64,000 bases of DNA from a virus, in IMG/VR virus record IMGVR_UViG_3300034374_012521, positions 54,057 to 118,056 of that record. One strand, given 5' to 3'. Shown here in pieces: positions 40,561 to 52,200 of the stretch (positions are counted from its first letter, which is position 1; each line of letters begins with the position of its first letter). The notes beneath the pieces are model-generated. The model had not been told where the DNA came from and did no database searches. It saw nothing but the letters and a program-made list of their open reading frames with translations. The position numbers and the translations under genes were made by a program.

Positions 40561-42147
40561 CTATAACCCTAGGAAGCCGCCGCCGGGGCCGGGGCCAACA
40601 TCAGTAGCCGCCGCAACTGTATATGTAATCTGGCCACATTTATAATTGTCATCAGAAAATGCTTCGTAATGAAATTTCTCAGTGACGCTCGAGGGGAAGA
40701 ATGTAATTCTAATATGCTGGCATCCTGCTTCTCCAGCAGCGTTATCGTCTATATAAACTCTGGTTGTAGAACCAAATCCAGAATCAGGAAGAACCCTTAT
40801 TCCGCCAAAGGAATATGCAGAGCTATTTATAAAGAAGTCAAACGTTCTGCTCTGTCCGGCATTTACTAGGCCGCTAGCCCAAGAAAAGTTACTACCTAAG
40901 GACAGCATTATTCGATTAGTCTTTCCATTAGCAGTTGGAATGGATGCTATTAAAAGAGGAGGAATAATAACACACACATCATTTGTAGGGTTACCACAAT
41001 TTACGTAAGAGTCCGTCCCATCGGACAAGAAGCTTTGAGAAGTAGTGGTAATTCCTTTGACCTTTTTAAGTCCTGTTGCTCCGACAGAGCCAAATACAAA
41101 TTTATTTGTTCTTTCAGATTTAATTAAATCCTGGTCCGTAGTGTTTAATATCTGCAGAAGCTCATCGGAGGTTTCAGAGGATGCAGTAACATTTATTCCA
41201 GATCCAGATCCAGAGATACTTACCAACGGAATATATGGGGTAACTGGAGCTGCAATATATCCAGTCCCCCCAGGATTTGAAAGGGTAGCAGAAAATGACG
41301 AAGATGACAAATTAACCAGCGACGAGGAAAGGCTTAAAACACCAGGGGTTGAAAGAGAATAAGCACCACTTGTTCCAGTTGCCGCAGTAAAGTTAACAAA
41401 GCTTTGTGACGAACCCACCACGTTTTGGTTGGAAGTTGACAGAGTCATATTACCTCCAGTAGCAGAATAGTTGGAGGAAATTCCACTTTGCATCCTTATT
41501 TCGTTAGGAAATGTCCATCGATGATTGTAAGAACCTCCAGTTGCTGCCCATTTCATCGAAACTATCTTTCCTGGCGATTGGGTTAAAAACGTTTTTGCAA
41601 AGCCCAAAACTGGAAAGTCAGCAGTTTGTGATGTATCAGTTGAAACCAAAACTTTAGCAAAGTTTGGATTCATTGAAGATGTTGCTCCAGTAGAATCTGA
41701 CAGCACCAAAGTTTTATCTCCCTGGCTACCATTAATGTAAATGGCATTACTCGAGGTTGAATTACCAGGTCCAGATATTCCAGTAATTGTAGAAAATACA
41801 CCGGAAGAAAGAAGTGTTTGTCCACTATTGACCCAAGCTCCTGAAGTATAAATGTAAACCTGTTGGCCTCCAGTAACCCCTATATTAATCCAGATATCTC
41901 CATTCTGAGATACAGAATCACTTGGCTCGGTAGAGGAGAAAAACCAATCAGCAGCTCTTTCGCCAGTTGCACCTGCTTCACCATCTCTCCCAGCTTGACC
42001 TCTAATACCAGTAGTACCAACATAGCCAACAGGACCCTTTTCACCGACACCATTGAAAAATACCTGATAAAAATTGTGATTTATCTTATTGATGATGGTA
42101 TCCTTGTCATCTCCAGGTAATATGTATTTTGTATTAAAATCTGCCAT
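40561..42147 (-). CDS. Tail-fibre-type protein with collagen-like segment
   Basis: 528 residues. An N-terminal GlyAspAspLysAspThrIle...AsnHisAsnPhe motif (about 13-27) is shared with the next two fibre genes. Gly-X-Y collagen-like repeats follow (about 36-65, GEKGPVGYVGTTGIRGQAG). The Ser/Thr/Gly-rich beta shaft ends in a Cys-containing tip (TyrLysCysGlyGln) and a Gly/Pro tail. It resembles phage fibres that trimerise through collagen-like stems. It is clearly paralogous to the gene just upstream at 42156-43688. Confidence 0.75.
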   Translation of the reverse strand: MADFNTKYILPGDDKDTIINKINHNFYQVFFNGVGEKGPVGYVGTTGIRGQAGRDGEAGATGERAADWFFSSTEPSDSVSQNGDIWINIGVTGGQQVYIYTSGAWVNSGQTLLSSGVFSTITGISGPGNSTSSNAIYINGSQGDKTLVLSDSTGATSSMNPNFAKVLVSTDTSQTADFPVLGFAKTFLTQSPGKIVSMKWAATGGSYNHRWTFPNEIRMQSGISSNYSATGGNMTLSTSNQNVVGSSQSFVNFTAATGTSGAYSLSTPGVLSLSSSLVNLSSSSFSATLSNPGGTGYIAAPVTPYIPLVSISGSGSGINVTASSETSDELLQILNTTDQDLIKSERTNKFVFGSVGATGLKKVKGITTTSQSFLSDGTDSYVNCGNPTNDVCVIIPPLLIASIPTANGKTNRIMLSLGSNFSWASGLVNAGQSRTFDFFINSSAYSFGGIRVLPDSGFGSTTRVYIDDNAAGEAGCQHIRITFFPSSVTEKFHYEAFSDDNYKCGQITYTVAAATDVGPGPGGGFLGL

Positions 42148-42155
42148 CTCCTATA

Positions 42156-43688
42156 TTAGAATAAAACTCCACATTCTCCAGCACATGTAGACCAATAACA
42201 TTTATAAGTTGAACCGACATTCATATGAGTAACCTCTACCCGGCTAGCAGAGGTTGAGAACTCAGTAAACGAACTTGGAGGACTACCGGCAAAATATGTT
42301 ATACCATTGAAAAGCTTTCCACTGGCAGCATAATAAACCAAGGTAATAGACTCGTTATTTGAAAGCCACTCTCCCCAATTGGTTGGGTTGTTATTAACAT
42401 TATCTACGTATATTACACGCTTGTTAGATGTCGTCCAATTAGCATACATATTATTCCCAGGACCAAAATCATATATTGTAACAAATGAGCTGTGAGTACC
42501 AGAAACCGGTCCATAACACCAAAGATCACAATCAACTCCCAAGGGGGATAAAGTGGACGTTAAACTACGACCAGTTCCAGTCGGACCATCATCTGATGGT
42601 GTGCTGCTAGCAGTATTATTAGTAGCATTAACTTGTCTTTGGAATGTTACTTTACCATCATTTCTAACACTAAATCTTTCAGTATTAGCACTTAATAGCC
42701 TTAGAAGATAGTACGAAGAAGAAGAGGAAGTAGACTGAATTTTTAGAGTGTCCCCAGAACCACTACTAAGAAGACTAAGGAGTGGGGATTGGGATGTCAC
42801 GCCGCTTATGGTCATAGGAACATTAAGAGCCAACAATGACGATGTTAAATTAAATTTCTGAGAAGAAAAAGTCATTAAGGATGTTCCAGAAGAGAATGAC
42901 ATTGCACCAGTTGAGGTGAAAGTCATTTGAGAACCCGATGTGATATTTAATCCACCATTACCAGAGATGTTAAGGGTAGAAGAAGTCGACTGCAAAAGCA
43001 TACTTCCTCCAGAGGTTACTGTAAAATCATCTTGTGGTACAGAGAAAAGAAGGTCATAATTACTACCAGAAGGGTCTAACCACCTAAATTGCGGGTGCCT
43101 ATTATAATCAGCTGGAGTACCAATTCCACCAACGTTAGTTTTGGAGAATTCCAAAATTGGATAATCGTTGCTTCCGTTGGATGAAATCAGAAACTTAGCA
43201 TAAGTTGGGTTTATAGTTGAAGTTGCAGCTGCAGAATCGCTAATTACCAGTGTATTAAGTTCTGGGAAAGGACTGCTTATAACTATTGCATCCTTTCCAC
43301 CAGTTGGACCAGAAATACCGGATACAACCTCAAATACCTCAGAAGCTTTTAGGTTTTGTCCAGTATCGATCCATCCGGAATCGGTATATTCATAAATAGA
43401 GTTATTAGAAAGTGTTTGAACCCAATAATCTCCAACTCTAATGGGATCACTTGGACCCCCAATAGGTTCTGCTCCTTGAACAAACCATTTAGTTCCTCTT
43501 ATCCCTTCTTGCCCAGGGTCTCCCTTGGGTCCAGCCGGACCAATAGGACCTTGCTTTCCCTGGTCACCTTGCTGTCCCTGAGGTCCACCACCAGCCGCCA
43601 CTACCGAGTCAAAGTTTGAGTTTACCTTTTCCCTAATAGACTCCTGTGTATCACCAGCATTTAAAGCTTTTATGTTCAGATTCGGCAT
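42156..43688 (-). CDS. Tail-fibre-type protein with collagen-like segment (paralogue)
   Basis: 510 residues with the same plan as the preceding gene: an N-terminal GlyAspThrGlnGluSerIle...AsnSerAsnPhe motif (about 12-27), Gly-X-Y repeats from about 34 (GGGPQGQQGDQGKQGPIGPA), a Ser/Thr/Gly-rich shaft with many Phe/Ser strands, and a Cys-rich tip (TyrLysCysTyrTrpSerThrCys...CysGly). The two differ most at the tip, consistent with different receptor binding. One-mismatch late element 19 nt upstream (43708-43716). Confidence 0.75.
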   Translation of the reverse strand: MPNLNIKALNAGDTQESIREKVNSNFDSVVAAGGGPQGQQGDQGKQGPIGPAGPKGDPGQEGIRGTKWFVQGAEPIGGPSDPIRVGDYWVQTLSNNSIYEYTDSGWIDTGQNLKASEVFEVVSGISGPTGGKDAIVISSPFPELNTLVISDSAAATSTINPTYAKFLISSNGSNDYPILEFSKTNVGGIGTPADYNRHPQFRWLDPSGSNYDLLFSVPQDDFTVTSGGSMLLQSTSSTLNISGNGGLNITSGSQMTFTSTGAMSFSSGTSLMTFSSQKFNLTSSLLALNVPMTISGVTSQSPLLSLLSSGSGDTLKIQSTSSSSSYYLLRLLSANTERFSVRNDGKVTFQRQVNATNNTASSTPSDDGPTGTGRSLTSTLSPLGVDCDLWCYGPVSGTHSSFVTIYDFGPGNNMYANWTTSNKRVIYVDNVNNNPTNWGEWLSNNESITLVYYAASGKLFNGITYFAGSPPSSFTEFSTSASRVEVTHMNVGSTYKCYWSTCAGECGVLF

Positions 43689-43707
43689 TTTTTTCTTTTA
43701 TCTTTGT

Positions 43708-43716
43708 TTATATATT
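43708..43716 (-). promoter_or_regulatory. Variant late-promoter-like element (AATATATAA)
   Basis: One mismatch from GATATATAA, 19 nt before the ATG of the fibre gene at 43688. Its presence in front of a structural gene supports the late-promoter reading. Confidence 0.4.
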
Positions 43717-43733
43717 ACAATATCTCTAATCCC

Positions 43734-46700
43734 CTATATTTTTTCAATCTGGAAAGTGAAGGTTGTTGAATAGTTTTTACCACTTTCTAATGGAAGCTCA
43801 AAAGAATAAGAAAGGGCATTTCTTTTTGTAAGCTTATAGTTAGGCTCCGAGTAATATGAATATCTAATTCTATCAGGGCTAGTTAAGTCACCTCTTAACA
43901 ATAATTCAGTAGAGGTTAGGTCTGTTCCTGTCTTTTTGACAAATAGGTCAAAAGTTATACCTTGATAAATAGGAACTATATTTTTATCTATATAAGTTTT
44001 GATGTCATCGTTGATACTCTCTGGGTCTCCAACACCAAATTCACTTATAATATTGTCTACAAACACCTTACTAATCCCAGCATTTAGCAAATATCTTCTA
44101 AGGATTCTGTCTAATCTAATAGATCCATAAAGGGTATTAGTTCTAGTATCTTTTTGCCAGAAAACTTCCACATCTGGATAAATCCCCTCGTCAAAAACTT
44201 GAAGGTCGACGTTTGAAAATACTGTCCCTAGCTGACCAATTCCAGTATTAGATGTTTGTGGGGTTATATTTTGGATTTCACTTAAAGCCTGCTTTGCCTC
44301 AAGGTTAATCTTTTGCACATCAGTTTCACCAGTGGTTCTATTAACCTCCAATGTTATAAAGGTATAAGTAGTAATGGTATAAGGGGTTTGCATCATTTTA
44401 GAACCAAGGAATGATTTATTCTCCCTCATAGATCTGGTTCCAGCAACCGGGGAATTTTGTGTAGCAGAAGTGTAAAGATTAAAATACCCAGGATCCCATG
44501 TTGACAAAAATATAGAAAAGTTCTTCTTTGCAACTGGTGTTTCACCAACAAGAGGATATACTGGACCAAGCGGAAGATTTGCTGATTTTTCAAGTATATT
44601 CTTGCCAAGAGAAACCTTACTATAATTTAGATTCTTTACAGTACCGAAATCTATTTTTTCGGGGGCAAATGTACAGTTTCGGTAACTCAAGTCAGCAGAA
44701 GAATAACCAGAAATAGTATCAGTTTTATCATTCTTATACCTAATAACCTTATTAAAAAGTGGTTCGTATTTACCAGCATATCTTAAAATGTCAGCAGCAT
44801 AATTAGGACCAGCATTTATTTGGTACCCGGTAGGCTGGTTCTGTCCCAAAGTTTGTGGGCCAGAGTAATCAGCAACAGGGTAGGTTCCAGTTGATCTATG
44901 AAGAGCTGTTGGCTGCTGCATATAGATCTGGAAATAATCGCTTCGTACCTCAGTTGTCTGCGTATCCGCATTCCATGAATATGTACGGTATTTAATATAA
45001 GGGCTTTCGTTATTTACACGATCTGAGATCTGGGAAAGCGAAATTCTTCTAATTAGAAAATCAAAGTATTTTTCGCCACCCTCTTCCTGGAAAACCGGAT
45101 AATCAGCATAAGCACTTCTAGGTCCTACTGGAATAGTAACCGGGGATCCGAATGCGAAAGGAATATCAAAAGTGTAATTAGTTCCAACCGGACCGAATGA
45201 TGCTAAATTCTTAGATCTACCAACCGGCCAAGGATATGTTGAGTTAATCGAAGGAACCCTAAAACTTCCCTTTCCTGTTGGAGATAAAGATCCGGTACCA
45301 CCTACAGGATAGATTGTATTGATCTCCTCTCTCAGGTCAGTGTCATAATCTGGATTTGGTATTGTGTAAATAAAACCAGGATTTGTAAACTGAGTAACAG
45401 AACTTTCAGATGTGATAGAAAGATCCAAGGCGGAACTTAGCTTTATATCATCTATCTCATATAAAGGAATTCCAGTTGCTCCTGTAGTACCTGTTACACC
45501 AACACCAGAATCCTTCTTTTTGTCGCTCAAGCTATAAAGCAATAGATAATCAACTGAAGGATTTCCTCCGGTTCCTCCAGTATAGCCAAGGGGTAAAGCA
45601 CGATAGTCTTTTACTACTATCTGACAAACAAATAAGACAGACTTTTGTTGGGTATTCTCAACAATCTCATAACTTACAGGAGACTGGATAGTGTTACCCG
45701 TTTCTGGAACCACCCTTAACACGGAAGCAAATTTATAGTCTTCAAACCCCCTAAAATTGGGTACATATTTTTCAAGATCCGTTTTCGGATTAGTAACTGT
45801 GCTTCTTCTTCTCAAAGAAATCTTTGCCCCCCTAAATACAGTATCATAAAATCCAGTAGATCTATTGTACGTAAACGGGGTAAATAATTCTTTAGTAGTA
45901 TTACTAGCTATATTATAAGGACTTGAATAATCAGCAGGTTCTACAGTGAAGAATGAAGAAAAATATAAACTGTCATCCGGGTCTGCACTTCTTACCTTTG
46001 ATAAATCAATCTTTGCTGGAAGATAGCTATTTTGACTTTCTATCTTATCACTAGGATATCCGTCTGGAACACCTTCCAATAGCATCCACTCATGAGTTAA
46101 ATACATTGGATCTGGAGTTTCCTTCTCGAAGCTAGGAGAAAAATTGGTTGGGCTGAAAGCTGCAGAAGCATTCAATCTGTAGCCGTGGCCTCTTGAATCG
46201 GTTCCGCCAAAGTATCCCCACTTATTAATAAAAGGAACTATCTTAGATCGGTTAGCCCTGGAAGTGGTATAGTTTTCTTCCAGGTAATCATATTCAGTTT
46301 CAAGCTTACCGTAATTGAAAATAAACCCCTTAGTGTTTGATTGTGTTACAGCCTGTGTTTCACTAATAGATTGAATTCCGAAGAAACCATCGAAAGAATC
46401 TAAATTCTTTTCAAAATTTATTAGCTTTGAATTATAAGAAGCTGAAGGATCTTTCCATTGTATTTGTGTAAAAATAGCTGGAACAACTATCGATTCAACA
46501 CCAGTGTTTGTAAACCCGCTATCTATAAAGAAATCTACAGTGGACCCTACGAAAGCCCTTCCCGCAGGCAGGGTTCTTTCATTCACAGTACCAACATCCA
46601 CTACAACTTCACCAGACTTAACCAGGTATTTTACACCATCCTTAATTTGTCCTTTGATTTCAGGTATAAGCTGAAAATATCTATGGAACTCTGGAGTAGG

Positions 46701-49262
46701 TGTTTCACCATAAGAGGAAGACCAAAAATCAAAGTCAAAGTCTTTAATATCAAAGAAGGAGAATACCCCAGTTTTGATCTTTGGCATTTCAAATAAGTTG
46801 AAAGATTGGCTTGTTCCCAAATCAATTACCGCCTTCCGATCCCTCAGATTTGCAATTAATAACTCATTATATCCCTTAAAACCATCAACCCTTCCATTAG
46901 AATCTAATACAGGATCTTCAACATATTTGGTTACGCTTTCAATCATAGAAGCTCCACCTGTTATACCGCTTCCCGATGTTACCTGAATATAATTTCCAGC
47001 CACCACTTTATTAATTTCCTTAATATCAAAAGCCACCCTACAAAGGGGGTAATCAGTTCCCCCACTAAATGAGATAGGCCCATTCAAAGAAGAGGCATCA
47101 GTTCCAGCTATCTTAACAAATCCACTCTGGGAAAAGGTTGAGTATAATTGCCAGTTAGATGAATCTAACGAAGGATCTGTATTTTGAGATCCGGGTATTG
47201 CAGAAGGAATATTATTCTTCGCTTGGTAGTATATGTTAGAACTTAGAACAACATCACCGGTTGAATATGAACTTGTGTTATTCCAAACTCCAATATACAA
47301 GGACTTAAAAGTTGTATAGTCATCATAAGCTACAACCCTATATTCTTTATTGACCTTAGACCCGAAAGCTTTTGTTCTAATAACTGAAGTTGAAGAACTA
47401 GGAGCAGAATCCCATACAACGTCACTTATAGACGATACACACTCACAAAAAGCAGCAGCGATTTCTTCTGTCGTTCCATCAGTGGCGTTAAAGAAATGTT
47501 CTGTCCCTATATTATAAGAAGATCCAGATTTCCACCCCACAAGGGTTCCACCAAATTCTCCAGTCTTAATCAGATCATATCTTCCAGCAGGCTCAGATTT
47601 AGATCCATTTGGCCAGAAAATCTTAAAAACGGCTTCATTTCCGGAAGATTCATTTCCAGTAAATTCTATACCAATATTGGGTCTCCCCTTAGTTCCAGGT
47701 AAAATCCCTTTTATAGAACCTATCTTATCCCCGTACCCAGTGAAGTTTTGTAGATTTACTGATGTGTTACTAACCACCAATGATCCGGTTGTTAGATTGG
47801 GGTTTCCAGTTACACCAAAAGTGCTTCCGTCGTAAGGACCATATTTAGCATATTGTGGAGTATTGTCAATCCAAGTTTTATTAGACGTGTTATAGTTTTC
47901 AAACCTTTTTAAGGAATAGAACCTATCAGATTTGTCGGTAATATAATATAGTTTCTGCGGGTCGTTTACATTTGTATCATAAGATCCTGGTATCCATCCA
48001 GAAGATCCCTCATAATAAAGTCTGACCCCACCTGTGCTACTCTGAAAATTCGGTCTATTGTCTTCATAATGACCGATATTGTTTCTTGAAGGCTTAGGTA
48101 AATTTAGATTGCCGTTGGAGTTCTTAAAATCGTAAAAGTAATCTCCATTTAAGAAAAACTCACCAAGGTCATTTTTCGAAACATAAAATCCAAAATACCT
48201 ATTTATAGTGTATAAATCAGAGTCCGAATCGTTAAACAAGAATTCCATATTCAACACATTAGGACATATCACACCATTTCTTTGGAATCCGTCAGTTACA
48301 TAGTTTTCGAAATCTGATTGTATAGAAGATTGTGGGTTTATCAGATAATCATAAAGTAGCTCTCCCCTTTCTGTAAAAACACCGTCTTTTATACTAACAC
48401 CATTATAATAGGTGTAGGTGTTCTGCTGAAAAGAAAAATCTATTGGAGATTGCTTGTAACCCTTATTATTTACAATGCTTCTTATATAGTCACCAATCTT
48501 AGTTCCAGCCCTCAAATCAAAAGTAGCAACAACACTAGCGTTTGGTAATATTTTTGAGTTGAAGAAAGATTCAACATCATCGACATTTGATTGAAATTTT
48601 AGCTCATTCATCTCAACAACTTTACCAGATCCTGAAACCACTGAATATGAGCTGTACAAGTCTACACCCTCGAAAATTTCATTTGCCTTATATACAATTT
48701 CCTGCCCAGCATTATCCTTTCCGTATGTAATGGAAAAGGTCTCAGAAGAATCTGGGTCCTGAATTAGCTTATAGCTTACCGAGGTTTGAATGTTAGTTAC
48801 ATTGGTAGTATATGGATAGCTTACTGGATTTGGTAACTTAAAAACAACGAAAAACTCAGGTAATTCATTGCGTAGCCAAAGGGGTTGGAAATATCTAAAA
48901 TTCTCAGTGTAGTTTTTGTCAATTAATGTGGAAGCACCACTACCATAAAAGAAGTCGTACTGGAATTCAAAATCCTCTTGAGCTTTTGAACTCCCGTCTG
49001 TGAATTCTCCTACCTGGAAAATAAGATCATTTGCAACAGATCCCTTATCGAAAAAATTGTATAAATCAGTAGCGTAAGAATCCTTTCCTGTTACCTGGAA
49101 CTTTTTAAATTTCTCTGTGCTAAGTGTTGGATTTGCATTAAAGGAGTTTAACCAAACACCGCCAGAGGAATCTAATGACACCTTCACATTGCCGGTAAGT
49201 TTGGGGTTTGTCCTTAATAGTCCAAATGATGAATTATAATCAAATAATTTTGGTGATGCCAT
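43734..49262 (-). CDS. Very large structural protein (baseplate/tail-fibre type)
   Basis: 1842 residues, the largest gene in the window. Rich in Ser, Asn, Tyr, Gly and Thr, with repeated beta-strand-like stretches and many Gly-Thr-Gly segments; no enzyme signature, signal or membrane segment. The size and composition fit a long tail fibre or baseplate wedge/hub accessory protein of a large myovirus. Internal short open frames on the other strand are shadows. The homologue is not recognised. Confidence 0.7.
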   Translation of the reverse strand: MASPKLFDYNSSFGLLRTNPKLTGNVKVSLDSSGGVWLNSFNANPTLSTEKFKKFQVTGKDSYATDLYNFFDKGSVANDLIFQVGEFTDGSSKAQEDFEFQYDFFYGSGASTLIDKNYTENFRYFQPLWLRNELPEFFVVFKLPNPVSYPYTTNVTNIQTSVSYKLIQDPDSSETFSITYGKDNAGQEIVYKANEIFEGVDLYSSYSVVSGSGKVVEMNELKFQSNVDDVESFFNSKILPNASVVATFDLRAGTKIGDYIRSIVNNKGYKQSPIDFSFQQNTYTYYNGVSIKDGVFTERGELLYDYLINPQSSIQSDFENYVTDGFQRNGVICPNVLNMEFLFNDSDSDLYTINRYFGFYVSKNDLGEFFLNGDYFYDFKNSNGNLNLPKPSRNNIGHYEDNRPNFQSSTGGVRLYYEGSSGWIPGSYDTNVNDPQKLYYITDKSDRFYSLKRFENYNTSNKTWIDNTPQYAKYGPYDGSTFGVTGNPNLTTGSLVVSNTSVNLQNFTGYGDKIGSIKGILPGTKGRPNIGIEFTGNESSGNEAVFKIFWPNGSKSEPAGRYDLIKTGEFGGTLVGWKSGSSYNIGTEHFFNATDGTTEEIAAAFCECVSSISDVVWDSAPSSSTSVIRTKAFGSKVNKEYRVVAYDDYTTFKSLYIGVWNNTSSYSTGDVVLSSNIYYQAKNNIPSAIPGSQNTDPSLDSSNWQLYSTFSQSGFVKIAGTDASSLNGPISFSGGTDYPLCRVAFDIKEINKVVAGNYIQVTSGSGITGGASMIESVTKYVEDPVLDSNGRVDGFKGYNELLIANLRDRKAVIDLGTSQSFNLFEMPKIKTGVFSFFDIKDFDFDFWSSSYGETPTPEFHRYFQLIPEIKGQIKDGVKYLVKSGEVVVDVGTVNERTLPAGRAFVGSTVDFFIDSGFTNTGVESIVVPAIFTQIQWKDPSASYNSKLINFEKNLDSFDGFFGIQSISETQAVTQSNTKGFIFNYGKLETEYDYLEENYTTSRANRSKIVPFINKWGYFGGTDSRGHGYRLNASAAFSPTNFSPSFEKETPDPMYLTHEWMLLEGVPDGYPSDKIESQNSYLPAKIDLSKVRSADPDDSLYFSSFFTVEPADYSSPYNIASNTTKELFTPFTYNRSTGFYDTVFRGAKISLRRRSTVTNPKTDLEKYVPNFRGFEDYKFASVLRVVPETGNTIQSPVSYEIVENTQQKSVLFVCQIVVKDYRALPLGYTGGTGGNPSVDYLLLYSLSDKKKDSGVGVTGTTGATGIPLYEIDDIKLSSALDLSITSESSVTQFTNPGFIYTIPNPDYDTDLREEINTIYPVGGTGSLSPTGKGSFRVPSINSTYPWPVGRSKNLASFGPVGTNYTFDIPFAFGSPVTIPVGPRSAYADYPVFQEEGGEKYFDFLIRRISLSQISDRVNNESPYIKYRTYSWNADTQTTEVRSDYFQIYMQQPTALHRSTGTYPVADYSGPQTLGQNQPTGYQINAGPNYAADILRYAGKYEPLFNKVIRYKNDKTDTISGYSSADLSYRNCTFAPEKIDFGTVKNLNYSKVSLGKNILEKSANLPLGPVYPLVGETPVAKKNFSIFLSTWDPGYFNLYTSATQNSPVAGTRSMRENKSFLGSKMMQTPYTITTYTFITLEVNRTTGETDVQKINLEAKQALSEIQNITPQTSNTGIGQLGTVFSNVDLQVFDEGIYPDVEVFWQKDTRTNTLYGSIRLDRILRRYLLNAGISKVFVDNIISEFGVGDPESINDDIKTYIDKNIVPIYQGITFDLFVKKTGTDLTSTELLLRGDLTSPDRIRYSYYSEPNYKLTKRNALSYSFELPLESGKNYSTTFTFQIEKI

Positions 49263-49289
49263 TTAAAATGTTGTTCCTTTATTAAACCC

Positions 49290-52200
49290 TTAGCCTACAT
49301 TTCTAGTTGTTGAAGAGAAATTTGGTGCTGAGAGGGTATCATTTTTATATTTTCCAGTAACCTGCACGTCAAAAGAGAACGGACTTTGGTTTCTAACCTG
49401 TATATCTATTCCTATCTTTTTACTATAGGTTATATTTGTTGGGTTTCCATCAGCTCTAAATCCTCCGATATAACCCAACTTATCATTTGCTCTAAACTGG
49501 AATATTAAAGGAACATTTATAGAATTGGAATCTCCATTCTTAACAAACTTAGAAGCCAATTGAGTTGATCCTTCAACTTGAATAGTTGAAGCTGTTGGTG
49601 GACCTAAGAATAGATAGGCTCCACAAGTATATCTTCCAACCAGATACTCATCATTAGCGGTGAATCCAAGTTTATTTGGATACATTTCATCTTCTCTAGA
49701 AGCAGTAGCTCCCTGTACAAAATCAGTAGACACCTGTTGATATCCCAACTGCTTATAATTGTCCAAAAGTGTAGTATCTGTGTAGAAATAATCTGAATGT
49801 CTGAAGTATGGGTAAACTACAAGACCACCGGAGAAATTAGGTTTCACCAAATTAGTGAACGAAAGACCTGTGGTAAGATCTGGGTGATCCTTGTGTATAC
49901 AGAATTCGCTTAATGTACCATTTCCAATACCAGTATAACTACCAGTTGCCCCAGTAATCACACCACTCCAAATATTAGCATCAGTACCAGAGGCTGTAGG
50001 AACTGAATTATCAGTTGGATCAAAAGGAAGTAATTGACTACCATTTCTAGGTAAACCGCTCACATCGCCAGTATAGAGATAAGAGCCAGCAAAAGTAGAA
50101 GGTGCTATATAGAGTTCATTGTCAAACCCAACCGACTTCCACCTAGGATAAACAAATTGACTATTTGAGTTACCAGAAGCATACGGTGGCGCCTGTCTAA
50201 ACTCTTTAAAAGAATCGTTATTTGCACCTCCAGTGGATCCTACAGGAACTATATCCGATGTGGTAAGGGACGTAATAGAAATTGGCACCGCGCCATATCT
50301 TAAATTAGATGCATATCCTTCGGGTAATGCATAGGAGGAGCTTGTTCCGGCAAGTGTTGTTAAACCACCAGGTAATATAGAAGAAAGCTCCAAGAGACCA
50401 GCGGAAGTGTTGCTTATCTTAATCTCATAAACAGTAGAAGCTATTTTACCTGCATCGCTTGTAGATGCATTTTGGTATATCTGGTTAAAGTAACCAGCAT
50501 TTAGGTTTACAGTTGAACCATTAGTCACCAGTTGTGTGTTTGTATCATCAACAATATAAACTTCTAAAGTACCAGTAGCATTTTCTACAGTTGCTCTTAA
50601 AGAGTTCAATTGATCCTGAAGTTCACTTAGCTTTTGGAAAAGGTCCAAAGGATTACCAGCAGAATCATAGTAGCCACTAAGAATTGAATTTGTTCCCAAA
50701 TAGTAAGTCTTATCACCAGTAACTACCTGTTGATTCAAGAGTCCGTCTATACCCTTAGCTGTTAAATCTTGTTGAATTGCAAGAACAGCCTCGTCTTTTA
50801 AGTTTGTGCTAACACTCTCAGCTGTACTTTGGGTTGAAAGATCGTCAGGGAAAGCTACAACAACAGGATCTGAAAAATCCGATGTTACCGGGTTATCTGG
50901 CCACCCTGCTTCTGAAACCGCTTTAATGCGGATTTCAACTCTTTCTCCTTTTGTAATTGGTATATCAAGTTGATTGATATTAGTAGCATCTGCATTCTCA
51001 GTATCTTCAGGGGCCCAAACATACGTCCCTGTATTAGCATCATATATCTTCTTTCTTACCTCTGATTTTATCTCAGTCCAGTTTGAAAAGGCCCCGGTTT
51101 TTTCTTGACCGTTATCATCAAGGTAACCTATCTGCTGTACCGCAGGAGAAGCTCCAGCCTCTGAAAGGTACCTATACTGTATAATGAACTGAATGACACT
51201 CTGATCTCCAGTAACCGTGCTACTTTTTGGCAAAGGAATGGGCCAAAAACCCCTCACTCTATATTTAGGTTCTACTTTGAACTGGGTATTTGTTTCTGAA
51301 ATAGTAGTGATATCACTTACGACGGAAGCAAGGAGTTGTTGTTTTTGTACTCTTTGCTGGGTCAAAGAATTAAGTGAAGCTATAATCGAACTTGATGCCT
51401 GAGCATTTCCTGTATTAGAAGAAGAAACAGAAGCAATTGAAGAGTTGTTAGCTAAAACACTTGTGGAAGAAACCGAATTTAAATCGGTTCTAGCTTTTGA
51501 TATAGATCCATCTAACTGTTGTATTTCTGATTGCAAAGTTGATTTTAAAGCTACCTTGTCATTCAGAGTTTGGACATCAGTTCCTTCGGTAAGCTGGGTA
51601 TTAACCTGAACCACCCTAAAATTAGTAGCAGAAACTGAAGGAGCATCTGGAACCAACCCATTTATGGCATTTATCTTCTTCTCTTTAGCCATTCCAAGGA
51701 ATATCTGACCAAGATCTGCTACTGAATTAAGATAGAACTGCTCCAGTGTTTGCACACCAGAGTCAGTGTTAATGGTTAATTCATTGCTGAAAATAATAAT
51801 TCCGTTTGACCAAGTGGATCCAATGATATTGAAGTTATCATCTATCTGCTTAAAAAATATTCCCTGCCTTTCGTCAAAACCAACATTAACCTCTATAAGT
51901 CTTGCACTTAATTGGGTTGATTGTAAGGTTAATTGATTATCACCAATTTGTACCGGTTGATACCCAGAATCTCTTTTAAGCTGAACAGATGTCTCCTCTA
52001 TATTAACCGCGGTAATAAGATATCTAGTTCCATCATTAGTTAATAGGGTATCACCAACGGATAATGTCCTCCCGTTGGTAACGTTAGAAGTCGTATCAGT
52101 ATAATTAACTGTATTTAATTTATAGTTCCTTCTAGTTTCCTGGACTTGATTTCCATTTGCATCGGTTATCGTTACTACGTCATCATAAAAGGAAAGAACA

